From assembly GCA_947303585.1 (NCBI GenBank), contig CAMYYT010000014.1, positions 1-32,448 of the forward strand: a stretch of DNA of 32,448 nt, given 5' to 3'. Positions 16,023 to 24,496 of the stretch are shown here, in pieces. The notes beneath the pieces were generated by a model, which did not search any database, was not told where the DNA came from, and saw nothing but the letters and a program-made list of their open reading frames with translations. The stretch's first letter is position 1. Each line of letters opens with the position of its first letter. Both the position numbers and the translations under genes were made by a program. Origin of the DNA: an uncultured Pseudomonadota bacterium. GTDB lineage: Bacteria; Pseudomonadota; Alphaproteobacteria; Rs-D84.

Positions 16023-18224
16023 TCACATAAAATTCTGGGGATTTACATCTATTTTAACCCGAATATTGACAGGTTGTTTTATTTTATCTATCCACGAACG
16101 AACAATCGGTTGTAAACTAGCGCGCGCGTCCCCAGAAACCAAGAATCTCATACGATACCAATTTCTTATTTGATAAATTTGCGCTGGGATTGGTCCCATA
16201 ATTTTTCCACCGTTCAACTGCGGCGCACATCTTTCCAATTCTTCACAATATTTTTTAAGTATTTTTTCATTTGCGCCTTCTACTATTACAGCAACCAATT
16301 GTCCAAACGGAGGCATTTTTGCAGCGCGTCTTGATTCCATATCGCCAGCAATAAAATCATCACGATTTCCAGCACAAATCGCGCGTATCACAGGATGTTC
16401 TGTTTGATATGTTTGTAATAATACGCGTCCTGGGAAAGCGCCGCGTCCCGCACGTCCAGCCACTTGGAATAATTGTTGAAAAGTATGTTCGCCCGCACGA
16501 AAATCTGTCCCAAACAATCCCATATCCGCATCAACAACCCCAACCAAAGTTAAATTAGGGAAATGATGTCCTTTGGCTAAAATCTGTGTCCCAATAACTA
16601 TATCAATCTCACCGTTCTCCATTTTACGGACCAAACGTTCCAGCGATTCTCGCGACATAATTGTATCACTTGACACCAGCGCAGTTTTTGCATTTGGAAA
16701 ACGTGCAGATATTTCTTCTTGAATTCGTTCTACCCCTGCCCCGCGCATAGAAACTTCCATTCCGCACTTTGGACATTTTGTGGGCAACGGCACCGTTTTA
16801 CCACACATATGGCACACCATTTTATTCAGATGTTTATGATAATTAAGTGCCACAGAACAATCGTCACATTCGCCAACCCATCCGCATTTTTTACATTGAA
16901 CAATAGGTGCAAACCCACGACGATTTATAAACAACATTACTTGCTTTTTATCTGCCAAAGTCTTTTTTATTTCTTCACATAATTGCGGCGACAAACAACC
17001 ACTTTTTTCTTCGGCACTTTCACCCAGTTTATATGGTTCTGGTCGCGCACTGCGCATATCTATGGTTTCAATAGTCGGCAATTGCGCGCCACCAAACCGC
17101 GAATTAAGACGCAAACGATTATACTTTCCAATCGCAACATTGTGTAATGTTTCTATTGACGGAGTCGCGCTTGCCAATATAATCGGGAAACCAGCGATTT
17201 TACCACGCAACACAGCCATATCTCGAGCATGATAATTCCCCATATCTTCTTGCTTGTACGAAGTATCATGTTCTTCATCTACAACTATCAATCCAAGGTT
17301 TTGCCACGGCAAAAACAAAGCACTGCGCGTTCCAACCACTATCTTGATATCGCCACGTGCAACGCCACGCCAAATTTCGCGACGACGAGATGCAGTTAAA
17401 TTACTATGCCAAACCACAGGCGGCGCACCAAATCGTTGCTTGAATCTATCCATAAATTGTGCAGTCAAAGCAATTTCAGGCATCATTAACAATACAGATT
17501 TTCCCTTGGTATACGCACGCAACGCCGCATCAAAATAAACTTGGGTTTTGCCCGAACCAGTTATTCCATCCAACAAATGGACAGAAAATTCGTTTTTTTC
17601 TATGGCTTTACCAATTTCATCTGCTGCAAATTGCTGTTCTTCGTTCAAAACAACATTGTCCATATCGTGATATTCATAAACAAAATCATCTTTCGCTTTT
17701 TCGCGCCAATTCACAGGAATCAAAATTCCATTTTTTATCATAGTCTTTATCACACCATTTTTAACATGTGTGATATTCATTATATCGTTTACCGACATCG
17801 CTTCGTTATCATTAGATTGAAAAGCGTCCATCACAGCCTGACGCGTTTCTGTCATTTTGGCATCTGTTTCAAAATTAAAAGAATATAATTGTTCGACTTT
17901 TGGTGGCAAAAAAGCATCAGGAACATTCAAAATCAATCTCAACACAGCCCCCGGCGCCATCAAAGTCCAATCAGACATTTTATATATCCAATCAATATCA
18001 GCCTTTGACATTTTCCCAAAATTACAAATTTCAATAACAGGCTTAATTTTTGAAACATCTAAATCACTGTCGCCTGCCCCCACTATCACGCCTATATATT
18101 GCCGGTTCATCACAGAACACCTGACAAAATCACCAACATCAGCAGGAGCAATCAAACGATAGTCATACCCCTTGTTTATGACATTAGGAATTAAAACTTT
18201 TACAATATCGCCACTTTTGAACAT
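16023..18224 (-). CDS. priA: Primosomal replication restart helicase PriA
   Basis: Superfamily 2 DNA helicase that reloads the replisome at stalled forks. From the ATG at 18224 it is 733 residues, the normal size. Walker A is DGITGSGKTQVYFDA, motif II VVDEEHDTSYKQED, motif III ILASATPS. A zinc-binding insert carries paired Cys (QCKKCGWVGECDDCS, CHMCGKTVPLPTKCPKCG), followed by GTQILAKGHHFPNLTLVGVVDAD and QVAGRAGRG. A longer frame starts at 18266, but its first 14 residues are Lys-rich and poorly typical. The inner start is favoured because TTGAAA-17-TATTTT ends 6 nt before it. No Shine-Dalgarno is seen at either start. Confidence 0.94.
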   Translation of the reverse strand: MFKSGDIVKVLIPNVINKGYDYRLIAPADVGDFVRCSVMNRQYIGVIVGAGDSDLDVSKIKPVIEICNFGKMSKADIDWIYKMSDWTLMAPGAVLRLILNVPDAFLPPKVEQLYSFNFETDAKMTETRQAVMDAFQSNDNEAMSVNDIMNITHVKNGVIKTMIKNGILIPVNWREKAKDDFVYEYHDMDNVVLNEEQQFAADEIGKAIEKNEFSVHLLDGITGSGKTQVYFDAALRAYTKGKSVLLMMPEIALTAQFMDRFKQRFGAPPVVWHSNLTASRRREIWRGVARGDIKIVVGTRSALFLPWQNLGLIVVDEEHDTSYKQEDMGNYHARDMAVLRGKIAGFPIILASATPSIETLHNVAIGKYNRLRLNSRFGGAQLPTIETIDMRSARPEPYKLGESAEEKSGCLSPQLCEEIKKTLADKKQVMLFINRRGFAPIVQCKKCGWVGECDDCSVALNYHKHLNKMVCHMCGKTVPLPTKCPKCGMEVSMRGAGVERIQEEISARFPNAKTALVSSDTIMSRESLERLVRKMENGEIDIVIGTQILAKGHHFPNLTLVGVVDADMGLFGTDFRAGEHTFQQLFQVAGRAGRGAFPGRVLLQTYQTEHPVIRAICAGNRDDFIAGDMESRRAAKMPPFGQLVAVIVEGANEKILKKYCEELERCAPQLNGGKIMGPIPAQIYQIRNWYRMRFLVSGDARASLQPIVRSWIDKIKQPVNIRVKIDVNPQNFM

Positions 18225-18230
18225 AAACAT

Positions 18231-18259
18231 AAAATACTTGTTTTTTTTCTTTTTTTCAA
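18231..18259 (-). promoter_or_regulatory. priA promoter candidate, predicted leaderless
   Basis: TTGAAA (18259-18254), 17-nt spacer, TATTTT (18236-18231), then 6 nt to the ATG at 18224. The -10 is a weak match and the spacer is almost pure A, so this is tentative. Confidence 0.4.
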
Positions 18260-18275
18260 TAATCATTTATATGTT

Positions 18276-19001
18276 ATGTGGAAAATATTATTTGAATTAA
18301 GCGACAGATTCTTCGCCACCGTACCAATAAAAAAATGGCGTGTTTTTTTGCGTGGCACGGTTCTTTTTGATTACAGAAATAAATTAAATGCGCTTTTGCA
18401 TGCTCGTCCTGATTTGAAGTATAAAAAGATGCGACTTGCCAAAGGTGGCGGTTCCCTGGTGTTTATATTTGGCAAAGAAACCTTTAAAGTGCGCAAACAC
18501 CATCATGAAAGTTCCACTTTTAATCGGTTCATTTATGAAAAACGGGTCACAGACGCAATTCGTTCTTTTTGCCCTATTGCAATACCGAACATCGAATTTT
18601 TTACCTCTGACGGATTTACTTTTTATAAATCAAACTATATCCCTGGAAAATTATTGGTGTCTGTGCCAACTTGGAAAATAAAAAAGTATCAGCAACAAAT
18701 AAGCAACCAACTGGCAGATTTTATATATAAAAAATCTTTTGCCAATCCCCCAGAGATAGAAGATTTAAAAAAAGTTCCAACCCAACCTGGTTTTTCATGG
18801 GTTCATGGCGATATGTGCAGCAACATTTTGGTTAACCCAAAAACGATGGAAATTACTGGGATAATTGATTGGGAATGGGCTGGATACAACCCGACAGATA
18901 CCGAATTCAATGGTTTGGTTTGGGTTCGTAAAAAAATGCGTAAAATCGGTCTTGATAAAAGTACACGCGCAGCATATCAAGAAATTTTAAAACAACATTA
19001 G
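18276..19001 (+). CDS. APH-type phosphotransferase/kinase
   Basis: 241 residues of the aminoglycoside phosphotransferase/choline-kinase fold. The catalytic loop WVHGDMCSNILVN and the metal-binding segment GIIDWEWAGYNPTDTEFN are clear, and a Gly-rich start LAKGGGSLVFIFGKETFKVRK resembles the nucleotide loop with its Lys. These enzymes phosphorylate small molecules or sugars, and the family is far broader than antibiotic resistance. The N-terminal basic, aromatic stretch (WRVFLRGTVLFDYRNKL) may touch the membrane. The substrate cannot be told. No Shine-Dalgarno is evident before the ATG, which lies 9 nt from the alternative upstream priA start. The end overlaps convergent miaA by 4 nt. Confidence 0.75.
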   Translation: MWKILFELSDRFFATVPIKKWRVFLRGTVLFDYRNKLNALLHARPDLKYKKMRLAKGGGSLVFIFGKETFKVRKHHHESSTFNRFIYEKRVTDAIRSFCPIAIPNIEFFTSDGFTFYKSNYIPGKLLVSVPTWKIKKYQQQISNQLADFIYKKSFANPPEIEDLKKVPTQPGFSWVHGDMCSNILVNPKTMEITGIIDWEWAGYNPTDTEFNGLVWVRKKMRKIGLDKSTRAAYQEILKQH

Positions 19002-19900
19002 GCAATCTTGTCTATTACTGTTTTTATATCTGCATCATTTGGAACATGGTTAATCACAAAATCCGCTTTGTATTGTCCGCGGAACCAAGTTCTTTGTCTT
19101 TTAGCGTATTGGTTGGTTTTTGTTGTCCAATTTTCAACAGCTTCTTTTTCAGATATTTCGCCACGCAACATTTTACATAACTGTTCTGCGCCAATCGCGC
19201 GGGTCTCGTCAAAATTATTAGCGATAATACTTTCAGCCTCTTTCAAAGCACCGCCTTGAACCATTTCTGGAATTCGTTTAGCAATACGTTGTAATAAAAC
19301 ATCTCTATCCGGCAGAACCAAAATTTTATACGCATCTGGCACCAGCGCACCAGTCCGCGGCAACTTTTGCCAATCTGTCAAAGATTTTCCTGTTTCCAGA
19401 AAAACTTCCAGCGCGCGCGCCACACGTTGCGGATCAGTTTTATCAAAATCTTTTGACAATAAATTACGCGCTGCAATTATATCTTGTTTCACCATTTCAC
19501 GCGCGCGCGCCCTATTTTCAGAACTTACTTCTGGCACAGAAGAAATGCCATTTAACAAAACATTTATATAATAACCTGTACCACCAACAAAAATTGGTGT
19601 CTTGTCCATCGCAATAACTTCATCCATGGCTTTGCGCGCCAAAATTAAATAATCAGAAACACTAATATGCTCTTTTAGTGGCAATATAGAAAACAATTTA
19701 TACGGAACACCATCTATTTGTTCTGTTTCTGCTTCTTTTGCACACGAAAATGGCGATGCAGATATATTCTCTATCCCGGCATATATTTGCACACTATCGC
19801 AATTTATAATCGCACCATTTATACGCAACGCTAATTTATGGGCAAAATCAGATTTGCCTGATGCAGTAGGACCAGTAATAATAATTGCTCTGTTGCTCAT
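18998..19900 (-). CDS. miaA: tRNA dimethylallyltransferase
   Basis: Adds the dimethylallyl group to A37 of tRNAs reading codons that begin with U. 300 residues, normal length. Markers are the P-loop ITGPTASGKSDFA at the start, the substrate motif INCDSVQIYAG, FVGGTGYYINVLLNGIS, DPQRVARALEVFLETGKSL and the C-terminal TTKTNQYAKRQRTWFRGQ. The ATG is preceded by TTGCAA-16-TATAAT and 7 nt, with no well-spaced Shine-Dalgarno, so a leaderless mRNA is likely. It is divergent from gap and convergent with the phosphotransferase gene. The product modifies tRNA-Tyr among others, so it has an indirect link to the Tyr-sensing leader elsewhere in the window. Confidence 0.95.
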   Translation of the reverse strand: MSNRAIIITGPTASGKSDFAHKLALRINGAIINCDSVQIYAGIENISASPFSCAKEAETEQIDGVPYKLFSILPLKEHISVSDYLILARKAMDEVIAMDKTPIFVGGTGYYINVLLNGISSVPEVSSENRARAREMVKQDIIAARNLLSKDFDKTDPQRVARALEVFLETGKSLTDWQKLPRTGALVPDAYKILVLPDRDVLLQRIAKRIPEMVQGGALKEAESIIANNFDETRAIGAEQLCKMLRGEISEKEAVENWTTKTNQYAKRQRTWFRGQYKADFVINHVPNDADIKTVIDKIA

Positions 19901-19907
19901 AAATCCT

Positions 19908-19958
19908 ATTATAAAATCGATTTTACCTTTTGCAAGTTATACATTATCGTGATACAAT
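19908..19958. promoter_or_regulatory. Divergent miaA/gap promoters sharing one -35 hexamer
   Basis: TTGCAA at 19930-19935 is its own reverse complement. On minus it is followed by a 16-nt spacer and TATAAT (19913-19908), 7 nt from the miaA ATG. On plus it is followed by a 17-nt spacer and TACAAT (19953-19958, extended TGA before it), feeding gap. One hexamer can therefore serve as -35 for both genes. Confidence 0.65.
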
Positions 19959-19990
19959 GTAAACCAGATATAGAAAGAAAGGATAAACTT

Positions 19991-20989
19991 ATGAAAAAAA
20001 TTCGTGTTGCTATTAACGGTTTTGGACGCATTGGGCGTCTGGTTTTGCGCGCTGCGCTGGAATCAGGTCGAAAAGATATAGAATTTGTTGCAATTAATGA
20101 TTTGGCACCAATCGAACAAAACGCATATCTGTTGGAATATGATTCTGTTCATGGAAAATTAGGTATGGAAGTCAAAATCAAAAACGATTACATTATTATC
20201 GGTAATCAAAAAATTAAATGTTTATCCGAACGTGATGCTACTAAATTGCCATGGAAGCAATTAAAAATAGATATTGTTATGGAATGCACAGGATTATTCA
20301 CTGCGGCAGACAAAGCACGTGTTCATCTGGAAAATGGCGCAAAACGCGTTCTGGTTTCTGCCCCATCTGCTGGCGCTGATAAAACAATAGTTTTCGGCGT
20401 TAACGATAATAAAATAACCAAACGCGATTTAATTATTTCAAACGCATCTTGCACTACCAACTGTTTGGCACCGGTATTAAATGTATTGGATAAAAAATTC
20501 GGTATTGAAAACGGATGGATGACAACAGTCCACGCTTATACTGGGGACCAGCAATTACTGGATAAAACCCATAAAGACCCTAGACGCGCACGCGCAGCAT
20601 GTCTGTCTATGATTCCAACCAGCACTGGTGCAGCCAAAGCAATCGGTCTGGTGTTGCCAAAATTGGCTGGAAAATTAGACGGTATCGCGATTCGTGTTCC
20701 AACCCCAGATGTATCTGTCGTGGAATTGGTTTTGAATATGAAAAAGAAAGTGAAACCAGAAAACATTAACAAAGCAATGTTCGATGCAAAATCTAATATA
20801 TTGGGATATGTCGATAAACCTTTAGTTTCTATCGATTTTACACACGATGCACACAGTTCTGTGTTTGATGCATCTCAAACGCGCGTTATTGATGACACAG
20901 TATTACATGTGACTGCATGGTACGATAACGAATGGGGCTTTTCAAACCGTATGTGCGACACAGCTGTTGCAATTGGAAAAACATTATAA
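19991..20989 (+). CDS. gap: Glyceraldehyde-3-phosphate dehydrogenase
   Basis: 332 residues, normal for the glycolytic enzyme that oxidises glyceraldehyde 3-phosphate with NAD and phosphate. The Rossmann start INGFGRIGRLVLRAAL, the active-site SNASCTTNCLAP with Cys154, HAYTGDQQLLD, the RRARAACLSMIPTSTGAAKA stretch and the C-terminal WYDNEWGFSNRM are intact. The chosen ATG follows AAAGGAT; an upstream in-frame start at 19949 lies within the promoter and is rejected. Transcription is predicted from the TACAAT box at 19953, and the gene ends in a strong terminator. In many alphaproteobacteria gap lies near tkt and zapA, and this window keeps gap beside zapA. Confidence 0.96.
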   Translation: MKKIRVAINGFGRIGRLVLRAALESGRKDIEFVAINDLAPIEQNAYLLEYDSVHGKLGMEVKIKNDYIIIGNQKIKCLSERDATKLPWKQLKIDIVMECTGLFTAADKARVHLENGAKRVLVSAPSAGADKTIVFGVNDNKITKRDLIISNASCTTNCLAPVLNVLDKKFGIENGWMTTVHAYTGDQQLLDKTHKDPRRARAACLSMIPTSTGAAKAIGLVLPKLAGKLDGIAIRVPTPDVSVVELVLNMKKKVKPENINKAMFDAKSNILGYVDKPLVSIDFTHDAHSSVFDASQTRVIDDTVLHVTAWYDNEWGFSNRMCDTAVAIGKTL

Positions 20990-20992
20990 AAC

Positions 20993-21018
20993 AAAAACCG
21001 CCGAAACGGCGGTTTTTT
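20993..21018. terminator. Bidirectional terminator between gap and zapA
   Basis: AAACCGCCG-AAA-CGGCGGTTT hairpin with A and T tracts on its flanks. Its right edge reaches the zapA stop codon. Confidence 0.9.
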
Positions 21019-21298
21019 ACAAAGAAATCTTATGTTTTATTTCGCGGATGCGTGCCAATATTTCACGCAAATCAGCATCACTTATTGTTGGCGCCTGATT
21101 TTTGTTTTGAATCTCGTCAACCAATACTATGCAAAGGGTCGCCAACAAAGCACTTTCTTGCAACGGACCAATCTTGTCCAAAATTTGACGCGCACGCGCA
21201 TCAACGATTCGCCCCAATTCTATCAGGCGACCTTCTTGACCGTCTTCGCATCCCATGGGATAATTTCGATTAACAATAGGTATCGATACAACGCTCAT
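21017..21298 (-). CDS. zapA: Cell division protein ZapA
   Basis: 93 residues, the size of ZapA, which crosslinks FtsZ filaments in the Z-ring. The N-terminal beta region with IPIVNRNYPMGCEDGQEGRLIELGRIVDARARQI is the family signature, followed by a long helix (ESALLATLCIVLVDEIQN) that forms the dimeric coiled coil. The start overlaps the stop of the upstream coiled-coil gene by 4 nt, so the two are translated together. This pair next to gap is a common alphaproteobacterial arrangement. Confidence 0.88.
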   Translation of the reverse strand: MSVVSIPIVNRNYPMGCEDGQEGRLIELGRIVDARARQILDKIGPLQESALLATLCIVLVDEIQNKNQAPTISDADLREILARIREIKHKISL

Positions 21299-21507
21299 TT
21301 CTTTAATTTCTCTAGTATTGAAACAGATTTTTCAATTAATTCCCGCGCATTTTCATTTCTTTCGCGCAAATTTTTAACCTGTTTAGTTAAAATAGCCACT
21401 TCCAAATCAGTTTGCTTGCTGGCACACTGGGCATCAGCGCGCAAATGCACCGCCAAAGATTCCAAAGAATCCAATTCTTGAAAAATTTGTTCTTTAATAT
21501 CTGCCAT
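21295..21507 (-). CDS. ZauP/DUF4164-like small coiled-coil protein
   Basis: 70 residues, almost entirely helical with heptads (QIFQELDSLESLAVHLRAD, LEVAILTKQVKNLRERNENARELIEK). It has no membrane segment. In Caulobacter a small coiled-coil protein, ZauP, is encoded directly upstream of ZapA and acts with it to focus the Z-ring. The position and type here fit that partner, although coiled coils give weak homology evidence. The ATG lies 6 nt after TAAAAT with TTGAAC 17 nt further upstream and has no Shine-Dalgarno, so the zauP-zapA transcript is probably leaderless. Confidence 0.7.
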   Translation of the reverse strand: MADIKEQIFQELDSLESLAVHLRADAQCASKQTDLEVAILTKQVKNLRERNENARELIEKSVSILEKLKK

Positions 21508-21513
21508 ATTTGC

Positions 21514-21542
21514 ATTTTACGATATTTTTTATATGCGTTCAA
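21514..21542 (-). promoter_or_regulatory. zauP-zapA promoter, predicted leaderless
   Basis: TTGAAC (21542-21537), 17-nt spacer, TAAAAT (21519-21514), 6 nt, then the ATG at 21507. Confidence 0.6.
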
Positions 21543-21552
21543 CCGGAAAATA

Positions 21553-21561
21553 TGATATAAT
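21553..21561 (+). promoter_or_regulatory. Extended -10 promoter of the 21589 operon
   Basis: TGATATAAT, with a predicted start near 21568, about 21 nt before the ATG at 21589, leaving room for the GAGGGA site at 21576-21581. Confidence 0.6.
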
Positions 21562-21588
21562 ATATTTCGTTAAACGAGGGATTGTTTT

Positions 21589-22599
21589 ATGAAGACGAAA
21601 ATTATTTATATTTCTGGAAACGAAATTTTTGATATGAACGATATTCGCGCCGCATTCGAAGAAGTCCGTAACGCTTTGAATCTAGATAAAAACACGGTTC
21701 TTTTTGGCGTCCCGGTAGACTGTGAAGATGCGGGATTAATACCACAACAAACTGATTCGGTAAACAAAGAACAAATTACCCAGGAAAAAAATGAAACACC
21801 TTGTTTACAAACAGAAAATATTGAACAACCTGTGGTTGAAACAGAAATAACTGTTGAACAAGAAACAGTTGTGAAAGAACCTGTTGACACAGAAATCACA
21901 CCAGAAACAACCACAGAAACCGAACAAACTGTAAAAAAACGTGGTCGACCACGCAAAGAAACTGTCAAAGAAGAAATCGTGATTGAAACACCAAAAGAAC
22001 CAGAAGAAAATATCCAAGAATCAGTAAATACTGAAAATATTGTTGAAAATGACGATAAAGAAAAACTTGTACCTATTTTGTCCGTGTTATCCGTAAACGA
22101 AGAAGATGAAGAAAACACAGAAAATACAATTAATCAAAACGAAGAAATTGATATAATAGCTGAAATATCAGAAGAAGTCATCGCTCATGACGAAGAACAA
22201 CAAAATAAAACACTTGCTGACAATATCGACGAAAAAACAACGGACTCTGATGAAGAAGATTTAGAGAAACTATTGTCTGCAATGACACCTTTGCAAGAAG
22301 ATGTATTAGACAAAGCACCAATCATAGAACAGCCAGTTTCTCAATCCGAAGATATCTCTGTTGATGCAACATTACAACAACTGGCATCTGAATTTGCCGA
22401 AAACCAAGATAAAATTGCATCTTCGACAAAATCTTCATCACGCAGTAAAATCGGCAAATTGCGCAACATATTGCCATTCAAACAATCTAAACACAAAGAC
22501 CAAGGACTTGGGGATTTATTCGGTTGGGCTGGGGTTGCCGCAAATGACGAAGATTTTTCAGTCCCCGGATTTTTCACTAATGTAGCATCAAAAAAATAA
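21589..22599 (+). CDS. Acidic repetitive protein with an AT-hook-like motif
   Basis: 336 residues, not recognised. A short folded-looking start (about 1-45) leads into a long Glu/Thr/Val-rich region that is probably disordered. Within it KKRGRPRK at 116-123 matches an AT-hook core (GRP flanked by basic residues), which binds the minor groove of AT-rich DNA. The C-terminal 60 residues change character: basic (SSRSKIGKLRNILPFKQSKHK) and then hydrophobic Gly/Phe-rich (GLGDLFGWAGVAANDEDFSVPGFF), perhaps a partner-docking tail. It has no signal peptide. It is the first gene of a three-gene plus-strand unit whose second product is membrane-anchored. A DNA-membrane tether is one speculative reading. 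Confidence 0.7.
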   Translation: MKTKIIYISGNEIFDMNDIRAAFEEVRNALNLDKNTVLFGVPVDCEDAGLIPQQTDSVNKEQITQEKNETPCLQTENIEQPVVETEITVEQETVVKEPVDTEITPETTTETEQTVKKRGRPRKETVKEEIVIETPKEPEENIQESVNTENIVENDDKEKLVPILSVLSVNEEDEENTENTINQNEEIDIIAEISEEVIAHDEEQQNKTLADNIDEKTTDSDEEDLEKLLSAMTPLQEDVLDKAPIIEQPVSQSEDISVDATLQQLASEFAENQDKIASSTKSSSRSKIGKLRNILPFKQSKHKDQGLGDLFGWAGVAANDEDFSVPGFFTNVASKK

Positions 22600-22602
22600 C
22601 AC

Positions 22603-23895
22603 ATGGAAAAACTGACCAGAATTGATATTGAAATGTTAAGAGCTTCTGGATTAAATATCATAGAAGCTGAATCTGACGGTAATTTTATAGCTTTTGAAGA
22701 CCCCTCTTGTATTTTTCATATTCTTGATAGTTTGTTAGAAACCGCTTCTGTTATCGCGGCTATTTTGGCTGTACTAATGCTTACTGGATGGGCCGTTTTG
22801 TATATCAAGAACGGTATAAGAATGGATACCGTATTCAAAAATTTTCGTAATTTATTATTGGTTTTTGCTGTTTTGGGTTTAACCAAACCAATCGTCAATT
22901 TTATATACGGCAGCAATTTATTGGACAAACAATGCCCAACAATAAAAGTAGAAATAGATAAAATCCTTGAATTAAAAGCGCAAGCACCTGCCCCGAAAAC
23001 AGCAACCTATGATGTTTTTACAGTTTATGATTCCGGCGCAAAAATAGACACTTCTTTTTTGGACGAAGATGTTGACACAAACACCCCAGACGCAACATAT
23101 GATACTTATCAAGGTTCGGGAAATTATTTTGCTAATTACGCATTGCAAAACGGCGGAACAATTGATGAAAACGGCGGGATAGTATTTCAAGATAAAAACG
23201 CTGGTATTCAAAAAATTGTATCTCTGTTAAATTCAGATGAATTTTCAAACCAAACAATCAAAGAAGTATTAATGAAAGCAGATTTATACGATGGTCCGTC
23301 AGATGCGAACTCGTCGTCTTTGGTTGCATCACTAAATATTTCTGACGATACAACAATGCAATCTCTGTCAGATTCGGACAAACAAAAAATTGCTCAAATG
23401 ATTGTAAATAATATATCTGCACAAAATACAGCATCCAGCCCAAACCCCAGTTTTGTTAGCGTAGAACGCAAATCTAATTCATTGATATTTATAAACCGAA
23501 AAGGTGAAAAAATAGAACGTTCTGGCGGAACAATAGCATGGCGTCACAATAATCCGGGTAATATAGTAAATTCAAAATTCGCACGTGCTAATGGTGCACT
23601 TAGTGTTTCTGGAAAATTTGCTGTGTTCCCCGATGAACAAACGGGTATGAATGCAATAAAAAAACTTTTGCGTTCAAAAAGCTATAATAATCTTTCTATC
23701 AAAGGCGCGATTCACAGATGGGCGCCCGCAGCAGACAGCAATAACCCAGAAAGATATACCAAACAAGTAGCAAAATTTACTGGTTTATCACCAGATAGAA
23801 AAATTAAGGATCTTAATGACCAAGAATTACAGGCCGTAGCAAATGCTATACGCAGAGTCGAAGGTTGGAAACCAGGAAAAGAACGCAAATTATAA
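22603..23895 (+). CDS. Membrane protein with a C-terminal phage-type NNPGN domain
   Basis: 430 residues. Two hydrophobic spans lie near the N-terminus (about 47-68, SVIAAILAVLMLTGWAVLYI, and 83-102, NLLLVFAVLGLTKPIVNFIY). A polar Asp/Ser-rich region of about 200 residues follows. The C-terminal part (about 300-425) has the pattern AWRHNNPGNI, FAVFPDEQTGMNAIKKLL, AIHRWAPAADSNNPERY. That combination is typical of phage and plasmid proteins often annotated as structural protein P5-like and suspected of acting on or binding peptidoglycan. The start lies 3 nt after the previous stop and lacks a Shine-Dalgarno, implying coupling. No phage genes surround it. The domain call is from memory of the motif and the function is uncertain. 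Confidence 0.7.
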   Translation: MEKLTRIDIEMLRASGLNIIEAESDGNFIAFEDPSCIFHILDSLLETASVIAAILAVLMLTGWAVLYIKNGIRMDTVFKNFRNLLLVFAVLGLTKPIVNFIYGSNLLDKQCPTIKVEIDKILELKAQAPAPKTATYDVFTVYDSGAKIDTSFLDEDVDTNTPDATYDTYQGSGNYFANYALQNGGTIDENGGIVFQDKNAGIQKIVSLLNSDEFSNQTIKEVLMKADLYDGPSDANSSSLVASLNISDDTTMQSLSDSDKQKIAQMIVNNISAQNTASSPNPSFVSVERKSNSLIFINRKGEKIERSGGTIAWRHNNPGNIVNSKFARANGALSVSGKFAVFPDEQTGMNAIKKLLRSKSYNNLSIKGAIHRWAPAADSNNPERYTKQVAKFTGLSPDRKIKDLNDQELQAVANAIRRVEGWKPGKERKL

Positions 23896-23908
23896 AAGGA
23901 AAAACATT

Positions 23909-24496
23909 ATGAAACAAAAAAATATTATTATATTGTCTATAATTTTTGTTTTAGTGGTCTTTGTTGTCATTGTATCATTAATATCCCGAATAGAACCAAA
24001 ACCTGTATTTGAAGACCAACCATTTGATAATGTTATGTTAATTGATACTTCAGAATTTTCCGATGGATTACCAAATCCAACATCTGTCGTAACTTATCCT
24101 TTAGACGAATTTGATATGGGTATCAGCGAAAAATATACTTATAAAATTGATATAAATAACGATGGAAAAGTCGATAAAATTACAAAAACATTTTTTGATA
24201 CAGGCAACGCGCACGCTTATTATAAATATACCATAGAATTAAATAAAAACAGCAAATATGTTGATATAACCCCAGACGGTTTACAAACCACAAATGGAGC
24301 AGACTGTGATTTGCGACAAATACAATTCAGATTTAAACCTTCGTTTCAGATAACGGTTATCAACCGTGAAATGGGCGACACATGGGACGAACCAACAACT
24401 GCATACAAAAAAACTTTTTCTTTACAGGACGACAAACTGACAGAATCTAAAGAATTCAAAATGCGTAAAATATGTGATGTCAAAGAACTATTTTAA
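23909..24496 (+). CDS. Single-span membrane-anchored protein with a Ca-type loop
   Basis: 195 residues. An N-terminal hydrophobic segment (NIIILSIIFVLVVFVVIVSLI, residues 5-25) without a clear cleavage site suggests an inner-membrane anchor with a periplasmic domain. Residues near 85-97 read KIDINNDGKVDKI, which resembles a calcium-binding DxNxDGxxD loop of the dockerin or VCBS type. The remainder has no recognisable family. The ATG at 23909 follows AAAGGA, and an upstream in-frame start inside the previous gene is rejected. It is the third gene of the 21589-24496 unit and its end overlaps convergent radC by 9 nt. Confidence 0.7.
   Translation: MKQKNIIILSIIFVLVVFVVIVSLISRIEPKPVFEDQPFDNVMLIDTSEFSDGLPNPTSVVTYPLDEFDMGISEKYTYKIDINNDGKVDKITKTFFDTGNAHAYYKYTIELNKNSKYVDITPDGLQTTNGADCDLRQIQFRFKPSFQITVINREMGDTWDEPTTAYKKTFSLQDDKLTESKEFKMRKICDVKELF

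Noticed and set aside
21606..22118. 170-residue Ser/Phe-rich frame on minus
   Set aside because: It is the antisense shadow of the low-complexity acidic gene at 21589-22599, with no ribosome site or signal of its own.
22603..23895. Prophage fragment, suggested by the NNPGN domain
   Set aside because: No integrase, capsid, terminase or tail genes lie nearby, and the gene is coupled to non-phage neighbours.
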